7,654 nucleotides of DNA from an uncultured Bacilli bacterium (GTDB lineage: Bacteria > Bacillota_I > Bacilli_A > RF39 > UBA660): positions 1 through 7,654 of the forward strand of contig CALVRP010000067.1 in the NCBI GenBank assembly GCA_944358665.1. Direction: 5' to 3'. Shown one piece after another: positions 1-6,309 of the stretch. The notes below the pieces were generated by a model, which did not search any database, was not told where the DNA came from, and worked only from the letters and a program-made list of their open reading frames with translations. Made by a program: the position numbers and the translations under genes. Every line of letters starts with the position of its first letter. The stretch's first letter is position 1.

Positions 1-25
1 AAATAAAAAGGGTTTTTCTTTTTTT
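1..25 (+). terminator. Possible right arm and T-tract of a truncated terminator
   Basis: The first bases read as an A-rich stretch, GGG, five T, C and seven T. A short self-complementary arm (AAAAA-GGG-TTTTT) is visible, but it contains only A-T pairs. The stretch would make a better terminator if a CCC-containing left arm lay just outside the window, closing an upstream plus-strand gene. Only the U-rich tail is seen here; the rest is guesswork. Confidence 0.2.
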
Positions 26-71
26 CCTCGTAAGATATATATATAGGGACCGCTTGAGCCTTCTGTGCCTG

Positions 72-102
72 CCTTTCTTTTCAGGGGGTTTTCTTCGAAA
101 GG
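72..102 (+). promoter_or_regulatory. Leader hairpin next to the peptide's ribosome-binding site
   Basis: CCTTTC at 72-77 can pair with GAAAGG at 97-102 around a 19-nt loop containing GGGGG. The right arm ends two bases before the Shine-Dalgarno site at 104-113. The left arm shares C72-C73 with the long-range complement at 65-73, so the two pairings compete, which could form a folding switch. The loop is long and the stem short, so stability is uncertain. Confidence 0.3.
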
Positions 103-117
103 ATAGGAGTGATAGTT

Positions 118-198
118 ATGAATAGAAACAATACAGAAAATACATTGCAACTCATAATTGTTATATTGATACTCATCTTGTTGATAAAGCTCGTTTAA
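118..198 (+). CDS. Small hydrophobic membrane peptide, type I toxin-like
   Basis: A 26-residue ORF that I cannot assign to a named family. ATG at 118 is preceded by TAGGAGTGAT (104-113), with GGAG eight bases before the start, a good ribosome-binding site for this genome. Residues 1-9 are polar (MNRNNTENT). Residues 10-23 are almost all Leu/Ile/Val (L-Q-L-I-I-V-I-L-I-L-I-L-L-I), and K24 is followed by L-V, giving a single short membrane helix. The size and composition resemble known type I toxins such as Ibs, ShoB or the holin-like TxpA/BsrG peptides, with no convincing sequence identity. The context supports this: an antisense RNA unit covers the downstream part of the transcript and the leader can pair with the 3' region. 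No convincing promoter was found; TATATA at 40-45 is a possible -10 without a good -35. Alternatives are a leader peptide, a small membrane modulator, or a chance ORF. The toxin role is inference. Confidence 0.55.
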   Translation: MNRNNTENTLQLIIVILILILLIKLV

Positions 199-204
199 GT
201 ATTC

Positions 205-248
205 AAAAAGCACAGTTACAAGGCCTAAAAACCAAGTAAGCTGTGCTT
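205..248 (-). terminator. Intrinsic terminator of the antisense RNA
   Basis: On the minus strand AAGCACAG (248-241) pairs perfectly with CTGTGCTT (215-208). After a bulged C, TTAC (239-236) also pairs with GTAA (219-216), around a 16-nt loop. The minus strand then continues into five T (209-205), whereas the plus strand is followed by GCTAAAAAAA. Termination is therefore expected for leftward transcription. Confidence 0.6.
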
Positions 249-266
249 GCTAAAAAAACTTTGGCA

Positions 267-287
267 GGCACCTCAGGGCGAGGTTCC
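267..287 (-). repeat. G+C-rich hairpin in the antisense RNA
   Basis: The arms ACCTC/GAGGT (270-274 with 280-284) close a five-base loop, with an extra GG/CC clamp (267-268 with 286-287) across one mismatch. It stands out by base composition from the surrounding AT-rich sequence. In the plus-strand RNA it overlaps the leader-complementary segment 263-271, so hairpin and long-range pairing exclude each other. Confidence 0.55.
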
Positions 288-298
288 TCCTTAATTAA

Positions 299-329
299 AT
301 TATACCATAAGTTTTATGTTTTTATACAA
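299..329 (-). promoter_or_regulatory. Extended -10 promoter for the antisense RNA
   Basis: On the minus strand, TGGTATAAT (307-299) is a consensus extended -10 element. A weak -35 candidate, TTGTAT (329-324), lies 19 bases upstream; extended -10 promoters depend less on the -35. It sits just beyond the yebC terminator (376-346), so it would start a separate transcript leftward near 292. Confidence 0.55.
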
Positions 330-345
330 ATTTTTTTAAATATAC

Positions 346-376
346 AAAAATCCGTACAACATAAGTACAGATTTTT
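346..376 (-). terminator. Intrinsic terminator of rnc-yebC
   Basis: On the minus strand AAAATC-U-GUAC pairs with GUAC-G-GAUUUU, a stem of about 12 bp including one G·U pair, around a 7-nt loop (364-358). The 3' arm ends in five U, followed by GTATATTT. The G·U pair becomes a C/A mismatch on the plus strand, so the structure favours leftward transcription. It starts at the last base of the yebC stop codon (378-376). Confidence 0.65.
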
Positions 377-1092
377 TAAAGCTCAACATTATGATACACA
401 TGTTGTACATCTTCAATATCATCAAGCATTTTAAGTAATTTTTCAAAAGTTTCTTTATCTTCGCCAGTTAAAGTAATTTTATCTTTAGCAATATAAGTAA
501 TTTCATCCATATCAAATTCTACATTAGGCAGTTTTTTACTAATAGCTTCTTTAATGTTAAATAAATCATTTGGATGACCATAAACCACAGTTTCACCTTC
601 ATCTATTTCAATATCAATAAAATCAGCATCATTTTCTAGAAGTGTTTCCATAGTTTCTTCTTCATTAAGCCCTTTAAAACTAACGACACATAAATGATCA
701 TACATGTAGCTAACACTACCTTGCGAACCCAATTTAACATGACATTTATTAACAGCAGCCCTCACACTACTAACACTACGGTTAACATTATCTGTTAAAC
801 AAGCAACAATTAAAGTAGAACCAGCCGGACCAAACAACTCATAATTAGTGGCAGTATAAGTTTCATCAACTCCACTGTTTACTTTATCAATTGCTCTATT
901 AATAATATCATTTGGAACTTGTTCCTTTTTAGCCCTTTCAACAAGTCTTTTTAAGGCTGCATTGCTTTCTTGTTCTACACCACCAGTTTTAGCTGCTTGA
1001 TATATTTCTCTGGCATACATTGAATAAAGTTTTGCCTTAGCGGCTCCTGTTTTTTGAATACTAGCTTTTCTTACCTCATATGCTCTTCCCAT
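376..1092 (-). CDS. yebC: YebC/PmpR family protein (YeeN/YeeI-type)
   Basis: 238 residues, normal full length for the family. The N-terminus MGRAYEVRK is the form seen in YeeN/YeeI-type members, as opposed to the MAGHSKW start of classical YebC. Further family blocks are YSMYAREIYQAAKTGG (23-38), the VP-containing helix E-R-A-K-K-E-Q-V-P-N (52-61), LTDNVNRSVSSVRAA (99-113), GSQGSVSYMYDH (122-133) and the C-terminal D-V-Q-H-V-Y-H-N-V (228-236). The family was long annotated as transcription regulators; more recent work on YebC/YebC2 proteins in Firmicutes points to a ribosome-associated role, relieving stalling at proline-rich motifs. Which role applies here cannot be told from sequence. ATG at 1092 is supported by GGGTGA, which contains the rnc stop codon, so the gene is probably translationally coupled to rnc. 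Cytosolic. Family call near certain, function less so. Confidence 0.95.
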   Translation of the reverse strand: MGRAYEVRKASIQKTGAAKAKLYSMYAREIYQAAKTGGVEQESNAALKRLVERAKKEQVPNDIINRAIDKVNSGVDETYTATNYELFGPAGSTLIVACLTDNVNRSVSSVRAAVNKCHVKLGSQGSVSYMYDHLCVVSFKGLNEEETMETLLENDADFIDIEIDEGETVVYGHPNDLFNIKEAISKKLPNVEFDMDEITYIAKDKITLTGEDKETFEKLLKMLDDIEDVQHVYHNVEL

Positions 1093-1096
1093 TCTC

Positions 1097-1777
1097 TCAC
1101 CCTTTCTGTGCTTTTTCTAAAGCATTTTTAGCTGCCATTTGTTCAGCTTCTTTTTTACTATGTGCACATCCTTTGCCATAAATAATATTATCAATCATTA
1201 CCACCACGGAAAATGTTTTATTATGTGCAGGTCCTGTTTCATCTACTAGTTTATATTCAAGACTTCTTTTATCTGTTTGCACATATTCCTGCAAAGCTGA
1301 TTTATAATCATCAAAGAAATCAACTTCCTTACTTTCAATAATTGGCACAACTAATTCCTTAAAAAATCTTCGTGCTTCCTCTATACCTTGATCCAAATAT
1401 AAAGCCCCTAGAAATGATTCAAATATATCAGAGTTAGTGGCTTTTCTCGTCATACCGCCACTTTCCATCTCACCTTTACCAAGACGTAAATTTTTACCAA
1501 GTTCAAGCCTTTTAGAATATTCATAGAGAGCTGTTTCACAAACGTAATGAGCTCTTAATTTCGTCATTTCCCCTTCACTTATTTTTTTATTATTAAACAA
1601 ATAATCACTCATTAATAATTCTAAAACCGCATCTCCCAAAAATTCTAACCTTTCATAACTTTCCGTATTATGTTCATTTGCATAAGATGTATGTGTAAAT
1701 GCCGTTTCATAAAGATTAATATTATTTGGTTTTATTTTCAATTTTTCAAGAATTTGCACATTTATCACCTTTCCCAT
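1097..1777 (-). CDS. rnc: Ribonuclease III
   Basis: Endonuclease that cuts double-stranded RNA, including rRNA precursors and sense-antisense duplexes; acts as a homodimer in the cytosol. 226 residues, full length. The catalytic domain carries the signature ERLEFLGDAVL (42-52), giving metal ligands E45 and D49, with the second acidic pair D117 and E120 in SDIFESFLGALYLDQG. The dsRNA-binding domain spans about 155-224, with GPAHNKTF (182-189) and the helix-2 block SKKEAEQMAAKNAL (207-220). The ATG at 1777 has only a weak GTGAT-type ribosome site. A strong AAAGGTGAT lies inside codons 2-5, placed for a GTG start at 1759 (220 residues), so the true start is uncertain. It ends in TGA, overlapping the yebC ribosome-binding site. 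Bacilli commonly have rnc beside smc and ftsY; here it heads a two-gene unit with yebC. Confidence 0.97.
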   Translation of the reverse strand: MGKVINVQILEKLKIKPNNINLYETAFTHTSYANEHNTESYERLEFLGDAVLELLMSDYLFNNKKISEGEMTKLRAHYVCETALYEYSKRLELGKNLRLGKGEMESGGMTRKATNSDIFESFLGALYLDQGIEEARRFFKELVVPIIESKEVDFFDDYKSALQEYVQTDKRSLEYKLVDETGPAHNKTFSVVVMIDNIIYGKGCAHSKKEAEQMAAKNALEKAQKG

Positions 1778-1803
1778 TATATCACAACTTTCTTATATTT
1801 GGT

Positions 1804-1833
1804 AGTATATGCCTTTAAAAATAAGTTTATCAA
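1804..1833 (-). promoter_or_regulatory. Promoter for rnc-yebC
   Basis: On the minus strand TTGATA (1833-1828) and TATACT (1809-1804) are separated by 18 bases, good sigma-A-type matches (4/6 and 5/6). The predicted start near 1797 gives a leader of about 20 nt before the ATG at 1777. It lies just downstream of the parC terminator, so rnc-yebC should be an independent transcription unit. Confidence 0.6.
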
Positions 1834-1846
1834 TCATAATAGCAAG

Positions 1847-1877
1847 AAAAAAACAAAAAAACCGATAAATTCGGTTT
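1847..1877 (-). terminator. Intrinsic terminator of parE-parC
   Basis: On the minus strand AAACCGA (1877-1871) pairs with TCGGTTT (1865-1859) around the loop ATTTA, followed by four more T, one G and seven T. The stem begins inside the parC stop codon (1878-1876). The long T-tract on only one side fixes the direction as leftward. Confidence 0.8.
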
Positions 1878-4347
1878 ATTTTATATCTCCTAAGAAATCA
1901 TCAATAGTCATCATTTGTTCATCAATTTTATCTAAAGAAATTGGCTCTTCTTTTTCTTCTTCAGCATCTTTTTTATAAGTAAAAGCATCTTTAATATTAC
2001 CTTTGACTAAATTACTCCCAGTTTGATACCTGTCACAAACTTTAAAGTCAGTCGATTTTAGATAATTAATTTTATCAGTGATTATTCCCATCGTATTTTT
2101 GCCTTTAATAACAAAACTTTTTAAGATACTGTATGGATTTGTTTTAACATCACGAACTAATAAAACACCTTTTCTCGCCCTTGAAGTTATTTCAAACTCT
2201 TCTAATTTTATCCGTTTACCAGTATTTTTATCAGTAATCACTAAAACATAATCGCCTTCGTCATAACTAGAGGCACTTACAACCTCATCATCTTTTAAAT
2301 TAATTGCTTTAACACCACTACCTTTAAGACCAGTAAGTGGAACTTCTGTGCTTAAATATCTAAGTCCATAACCTTTTTTAGTTGTAATAAATATTTCTTT
2401 ATCACAAATAACGGTATCAATAACTTTATCATCATTTTTTAATTTCATTAAATTAATCGGTTTAGAATATCTTTGAACCTTAAAATCCGATAAAACACTT
2501 TTTTTAACCATACCATTTTTCGTAAATGATAAAAATTCTATATTGTTAAATTCTTTAGCTAAATAACTACTAATAATTTCTTCTTCACTACTTATTTTAA
2601 TAACATTACTAACATGTTTACCCATATCTTTCCATTTCATATCCGGAAGTTCATAAACAGGTATATAAAGGAAATTACCTAAATTAGTAAATAATATTAA
2701 CGTATCCATCGTGTTAGCTTCATAAATATTTAAAACATAATCATTTTCTTTAAGACCAGTATCATCATCACTAGCCGCAAAACTTCTCGTAGATACTCTT
2801 TTAACATAACCTTCATTAGTAACGACAACCATACAATCTTCTTTAGCAATTAAATCAGTGGTATCAATTTTAATTTCCGTAACCGTTTCATTAATCGTTG
2901 TCTTACGTGGTGTGGCATACTCTTTTTTAACTAATTTAAGTTCCGTCTTCATAACATGTTTTAAAGCTTCTTCATTACTTAAAATTTGTTTTAAAACATT
3001 AATTTTATTTTTTAGTTCTTCCATTTCTTCCATTAAAGTATTAATATCAGTATTTGTTAAACGATATAATTGTAAATTAACAATAGCTTCGGCTTGTAAC
3101 TTAGAAAATCCATATTCAGTTTGTAAATTTTGGATAGCGTTAGCTTTATTTTTACTAGCCCTAATCGTTTTAATAACCTCATCTAAAATATCTAAAGCTT
3201 TAATAAGACCTTCAACAATATGCATTCTCGCCTGGGCATGTTTTAAATCAAATTCGGTTCTTCTCGTAATAACTTCTTTTTGATGAGCTATATAAGCATC
3301 TAAAACCTCTAAAATTCCTAAAGTCATTGGCCGGTGATTAACAATGGCCACCATATTATAATTATAAGAAACCATCATATCAGTGTTTTTTAGTAAATAA
3401 TTAATAATTAACTCTTCATTGGCACCTTTTTTTAGGTCGATCGCAATTCTAACGCCTTCTCTATCAGTTTCATCACGAACTTCACTAATACCATCGATTT
3501 TCTTATCAATACGAATATCATCAATTTTTTTAATTAAAGCCATTTTATTGACTTCATAAGGTATTTCCGTAATAATAATTTGTCTTTTATTTTTAGGTCC
3601 TTCTACCGTAAAACGGGCCTTAACACTAACTTTTCCTCTTCCAGTTTCAAATGCTTTTCTAATACCGTCAATGCCTTCAGCCACACCACCAGTTGGAAAA
3701 TCCGGCCCTTTTATAATATCCATAATAGTATCTAAACGGCAGTTTGGGCTTTCAATTCTTTTGATAGTCGCATCAATTACTTCGCCTAAATTATGAGGCG
3801 GAATATTTGTTGCATAACCCGCACTAATACCAGTACTACCATTTACTAAAAGATTCGGAAATTTAGCTGGAAGAACTGTTGGTTCTAATAAAGTATCATC
3901 ATAGTTAAGACTCATTAAAACGGTATCTTTATTTATATCAGTAAGCATTTCCCCAGCTATTTTCGTAAGACGCGCTTCCGTATAACGCATCGCTGCCGCT
4001 CCATCACCATCCATAGAACCATTATTTCCTTGCATTTCCACAAAACATTCATTATTTTTCCACCACTGGCTCATTCTGACTAACGCATCATAAACTGAAG
4101 AATCTCCATGCGGGTGATAAAGACCTAGAATATTACCAACGGCTTTCGCTGATTTTCTTGTTGGTTTATCGTAAGTATTACCATCTTTATACATGGCATA
4201 TAAAATACGTCTTTGAACTGGTTTTAAGCCATCACGAACATCGGGTAGTGCCCGGTCCTGAATAATGGTTTTGGCATACTGGGCAAAACTATCACCCATA
4301 ATATCTTCTAGGGCATAATCATGTATTCTCTTTGTTATTTCATTCAT
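1876..4347 (-). CDS. parC: DNA topoisomerase IV subunit A
   Basis: Cleavage/rejoining subunit of topoisomerase IV, which with ParE decatenates daughter chromosomes and relaxes supercoils. 823 residues. The breakage-reunion domain fills roughly residues 1-490: LPDVRDGLKPVQRRILYAMY (34-53), then HPHGDSSVYDALVR (78-91), with the catalytic tyrosine Y122 and R121 in AAMRYTEAR. The quinolone-contact positions are S83 and D87, so no classic resistance substitution is visible. Residues about 495-790 form the beta-pinwheel C-terminal domain with repeats such as NEGYVKR, NLGNFLYIP, KNGMVKKS and KKGYGLRY. No GyrA-box (QRRGGKG) is present, and EMQGNNGS plus the pairing with ParE support ParC over GyrA. 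The last 30 or so residues are an acidic tail ending D-D-F-L-G-D-I-K. ATG at 4347 has a strong AAGGTGAT site overlapping the parE stop codon, with a 9-nt gap, so subunit synthesis is probably coupled. Confidence 0.97.
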   Translation of the reverse strand: MNEITKRIHDYALEDIMGDSFAQYAKTIIQDRALPDVRDGLKPVQRRILYAMYKDGNTYDKPTRKSAKAVGNILGLYHPHGDSSVYDALVRMSQWWKNNECFVEMQGNNGSMDGDGAAAMRYTEARLTKIAGEMLTDINKDTVLMSLNYDDTLLEPTVLPAKFPNLLVNGSTGISAGYATNIPPHNLGEVIDATIKRIESPNCRLDTIMDIIKGPDFPTGGVAEGIDGIRKAFETGRGKVSVKARFTVEGPKNKRQIIITEIPYEVNKMALIKKIDDIRIDKKIDGISEVRDETDREGVRIAIDLKKGANEELIINYLLKNTDMMVSYNYNMVAIVNHRPMTLGILEVLDAYIAHQKEVITRRTEFDLKHAQARMHIVEGLIKALDILDEVIKTIRASKNKANAIQNLQTEYGFSKLQAEAIVNLQLYRLTNTDINTLMEEMEELKNKINVLKQILSNEEALKHVMKTELKLVKKEYATPRKTTINETVTEIKIDTTDLIAKEDCMVVVTNEGYVKRVSTRSFAASDDDTGLKENDYVLNIYEANTMDTLILFTNLGNFLYIPVYELPDMKWKDMGKHVSNVIKISSEEEIISSYLAKEFNNIEFLSFTKNGMVKKSVLSDFKVQRYSKPINLMKLKNDDKVIDTVICDKEIFITTKKGYGLRYLSTEVPLTGLKGSGVKAINLKDDEVVSASSYDEGDYVLVITDKNTGKRIKLEEFEITSRARKGVLLVRDVKTNPYSILKSFVIKGKNTMGIITDKINYLKSTDFKVCDRYQTGSNLVKGNIKDAFTYKKDAEEEKEEPISLDKIDEQMMTIDDFLGDIK

Positions 4348-4356
4348 TATATCACC

Positions 4357-6264
4357 TTACATCTCATAATTATCTTCTAATGTGAATTTAACATTTTCTT
4401 CAATCCAAGCTTTACGAGGTTCAACTTTATCCCCCATTAAAACACTTACCCGTTTTTCCGCTAATGAAGCATCAGTTAAATTAACTTTAATTAAATTTCT
4501 TGTTTCTGGGTCCATTGTTGTTTCCCAAAGCTGCTCCGCATTCATTTCTCCAAGACCTTTATATCTTTGTTTATCTAATTTCACTTTAGTTGTTTTTCTT
4601 ATTTCATCAGCTTCTTCGTCGGTCCAAGCATAACCATATATTTTATTACCATTTTTTAAAGCATAAAGTGGTGGCATCGCAATATATAAATGTCCATGCT
4701 CAATAAGCGGACGCATATAGCGATAGAAGAAAGTAAGTAATAGTATTTGAATATGAGCCCCATCATCATCGGCATCAGTCATAATAATAACTTTATCATA
4801 ATTAGAGTCTTCTACTTTAAAGTCACTGCCAACACCGGCACCAATTGTATGAATCATTGTATTAATCTCTTCATTCTTTAAAATATCTTCAAGTTTAGCT
4901 TTTTCCGTATTTAAAACTTTTCCCCTTAAAGGAAGGATGGCTTGAAATTTTCTATTTCTTCCTTGTTTAGCCGATCCACCGGCTGAATCACCTTCGACTA
5001 AGAATAATTCATTAATTTTAGGGTTTTTACTTTGCGCTGGGGTTAATTTATCAGACAAACTTCTTTCTTTTTTACCTTTTCCCTTACCATTACGAGCTTC
5101 ATCACGAGCCTTACGAGCTGCCTCTCTCACTTGTTTAGATTTAATCATTTTATTAACAATATTAGTAGCAATTTCTTTATTTTCTTCTAAGAAAAATTGT
5201 AGTTTTTCTGTCGTAATACTATCGGTAATACTTCTTGCTTCAGGGGTTCCAAGTTTTCCTTTAGTTTGTCCTTCAAATTGTAAAAGTTTCTCTGGAATCT
5301 GCAAACTAACAATCGCGGTTAATCCTTCTCTGGTATCTGGGCCTTCTAAATTCTTATCTTTAGCTTTTAAAAAGCCATTACTTCTTGCGTAATCATTAAA
5401 AACTCTAGTTACCGCTGTTTTAAAGCCAACCTCATGAGTTCCCCCATCACTTGTTTTAACATTATTAACAAAAGAAATTATATTATCAGAATAAGTTTCG
5501 GTATATTGAAAAGCCACTTCAACATTAATCCCATCTTTCATTCCCGAAAAATCTACAGGCTTATGAAGACACTTTTTATCATCATCTAAATAACTAACAA
5601 AGCTATTTAAACCATTTTCATAATGATATATTTCTTCTTTACCATCCGCTTCATCAATTACTTCTACTGTTAAATTTTTAAGTAAAAAAGCACTTTCTTG
5701 CATTCTCTCACAAATATTAGTAAATGAGAAATCTGTAGTACTAAAAACTGTATCATCCGGCATAAAATGAACTTTTGTCCCCGTTCTATTTGTTTTGCCA
5801 ATTTTCTTAAGTGGTACTACGGTATGTCCGCCATTTTCAAAACGAATAAAATATTCAAAACCATCTCTTTTAATAGTTACTTCCATCCATTTTGATAAAG
5901 CATTAACAACACTACCACCTACACCGTGAAGTCCACCTGATACTTTATAACCAGAAGTTTCAAATTTACCACCAGCATGCAAGACCGTATAAATAACTTC
6001 TGGAGTACTTTTACCACTAGAATGCATTCCTACAGGAACACCTCTACCAAAATCTTCGACTGACACACTACCATCTTTATGAATAATAACTCTTATTTTA
6101 TTACCAAAGCCATTTATGACTTCATCAATACTATTATCGACAATTTCCCATACTAAATGATGAAGACCTCTTTTATCAGTTGAGCCAATATACATACCAG
6201 GTCTTTTTCTAACGGCTTCTAGGCCTTCTAATATTTTTATTGAATTTTCATCGTATTTTGCCAT
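4357..6264 (-). CDS. parE: DNA topoisomerase IV subunit B
   Basis: ATPase subunit of topoisomerase IV. From the ATG at 6264 it is 635 residues, normal length. The GHKL ATPase domain shows E40 and N44 in EIVDNSIDE, D71 in DFGRG, the glycine-rich lid LHGVGGSVVNALS (113-125), and the transducer lysine K335 in QTKGKLG. The TOPRIM domain has EGDSAGGSAKQGR (E424), RKFQAILPLRGK, and the metal-binding DADDDGAHIQ (D497, D499, D501), followed by QRYKGLGEMN (566-575) and a ParE-type C-terminus PRKAWIEEN. The frame is open further upstream to a TTG at 6309, but those 15 codons lie in the terminator/promoter region. The ATG at 6264 has GGTGAT four bases upstream and starts with the family-typical MAK, so it was chosen. 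It is followed by parC in one operon. ParE rather than GyrB follows from the close match to Firmicutes ParE and the absence of a GyrB-type insert. Confidence 0.97.
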   Translation of the reverse strand: MAKYDENSIKILEGLEAVRKRPGMYIGSTDKRGLHHLVWEIVDNSIDEVINGFGNKIRVIIHKDGSVSVEDFGRGVPVGMHSSGKSTPEVIYTVLHAGGKFETSGYKVSGGLHGVGGSVVNALSKWMEVTIKRDGFEYFIRFENGGHTVVPLKKIGKTNRTGTKVHFMPDDTVFSTTDFSFTNICERMQESAFLLKNLTVEVIDEADGKEEIYHYENGLNSFVSYLDDDKKCLHKPVDFSGMKDGINVEVAFQYTETYSDNIISFVNNVKTSDGGTHEVGFKTAVTRVFNDYARSNGFLKAKDKNLEGPDTREGLTAIVSLQIPEKLLQFEGQTKGKLGTPEARSITDSITTEKLQFFLEENKEIATNIVNKMIKSKQVREAARKARDEARNGKGKGKKERSLSDKLTPAQSKNPKINELFLVEGDSAGGSAKQGRNRKFQAILPLRGKVLNTEKAKLEDILKNEEINTMIHTIGAGVGSDFKVEDSNYDKVIIMTDADDDGAHIQILLLTFFYRYMRPLIEHGHLYIAMPPLYALKNGNKIYGYAWTDEEADEIRKTTKVKLDKQRYKGLGEMNAEQLWETTMDPETRNLIKVNLTDASLAEKRVSVLMGDKVEPRKAWIEENVKFTLEDNYEM

Positions 6265-6280
6265 ACTATCACCATATTTC

Positions 6281-6309
6281 ATTTTATCAAAAAAAGTTTG
6301 CAAAAGCAA
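6281..6309 (-). promoter_or_regulatory. Candidate extended -10 promoter for parE-parC
   Basis: On the minus strand TGATAAAAT (6289-6281) is an extended -10 (TAAAAT, 5/6 match). TTGCTT (6309-6304) lies exactly 17 bases upstream as a weak -35. Transcription would begin about 10-12 nt before the ATG at 6264, leaving just room for the GGTGAT site. A terminator ending at 6289 makes a promoter in this spot necessary unless read-through supplies parE. Confidence 0.45.

Larger units (their letters stand above)
65..271 (+). repeat. 9-nt inverted complement joining leader and 3' region
   Basis: GTGCCTGCC at 65-73, in the leader of the hydrophobic-peptide transcript, is perfectly complementary to GGCAGGCAC at 263-271, beyond the stop codon. 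Both copies lie in G+C-rich patches within an AT-rich region. In a plus-strand RNA they could pair over about 190 nt, closing the coding region into a loop. Several type I toxin mRNAs fold this way to hide the ribosome-binding site. The complementarity is seen; its use is inferred. Confidence 0.5.
205..292 (-). ncRNA. Predicted antisense small RNA, about 88 nt
   Basis: The ends are set by an extended -10 promoter (TGGTATAAT, 307-299), placing the start near 292, and an intrinsic terminator whose U-tract is at 209-205. The RNA would begin AAGGAGG, fold a first hairpin at 287-267 (ACCTC-GCCCT-GAGGT with an outer GG/CC clamp), pass a run of seven U, and end in the terminator stem. It is complementary to the 3' region of the plus-strand hydrophobic-peptide transcript (stop codon at 196-198). 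It also carries GTGCCTGCC in the same sense as the peptide leader. It matches no RNA family I recognise: no SRP Alu or tetraloop signature, no 6S bubble, no RNase P or tmRNA core. An antitoxin role is inference; a free-standing regulatory RNA is the alternative. Confidence 0.5.

Noticed and set aside
203..271. Minus-strand GTG-initiated 22-residue frame inside the antisense RNA
   Set aside because: AAGGAGG at 292-286 is too far from the GTG (about 14 nt), the frame lies in the hairpin and terminator stems, and the peptide has no convincing character.
243..434. Plus-strand 63-codon open frame
   Set aside because: It crosses the antisense RNA promoter and the yebC terminator and runs into the yebC coding region on the opposite strand. 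It has no ribosome site and no recognisable domain.
1097..1099. Possible TGA-as-tryptophan (Mycoplasma-type) code
   Set aside because: TGA ends rnc at the expected length, directly before a ribosome site, and the conserved tryptophans checked (for example W95-W96 of ParC) use TGG.
1670..1978. Plus-strand open frame opposite rnc and parC
   Set aside because: It overlaps the conserved N-terminus of rnc, the intergenic terminator and the parC tail on the other strand; it is a by-product of AT-rich antisense sequence.
2858..3283. Plus-strand open frame of 141 codons
   Set aside because: It lies wholly opposite conserved parC sequence; its hydrophobicity comes from the complement of charged codons.
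4382..4633. Plus-strand open frame of 83 codons
   Set aside because: It is opposite the conserved parE C-terminus and has no independent support.
1876..6264. Reading the pair as gyrB-gyrA
   Set aside because: There is no GyrA-box, the GNNGS motif is of ParC type, the TOPRIM/C-terminal motifs are of ParE type, and both proteins match Firmicutes ParE/ParC along their length.
6265..6309. N-terminal extension of ParE from a TTG at 6309
   Set aside because: The 15 codons lie across the terminator hairpin and promoter elements, lack a ribosome site and have no counterpart in ParE. The ATG at 6264 has GGTGAT and the family-typical MAK start.
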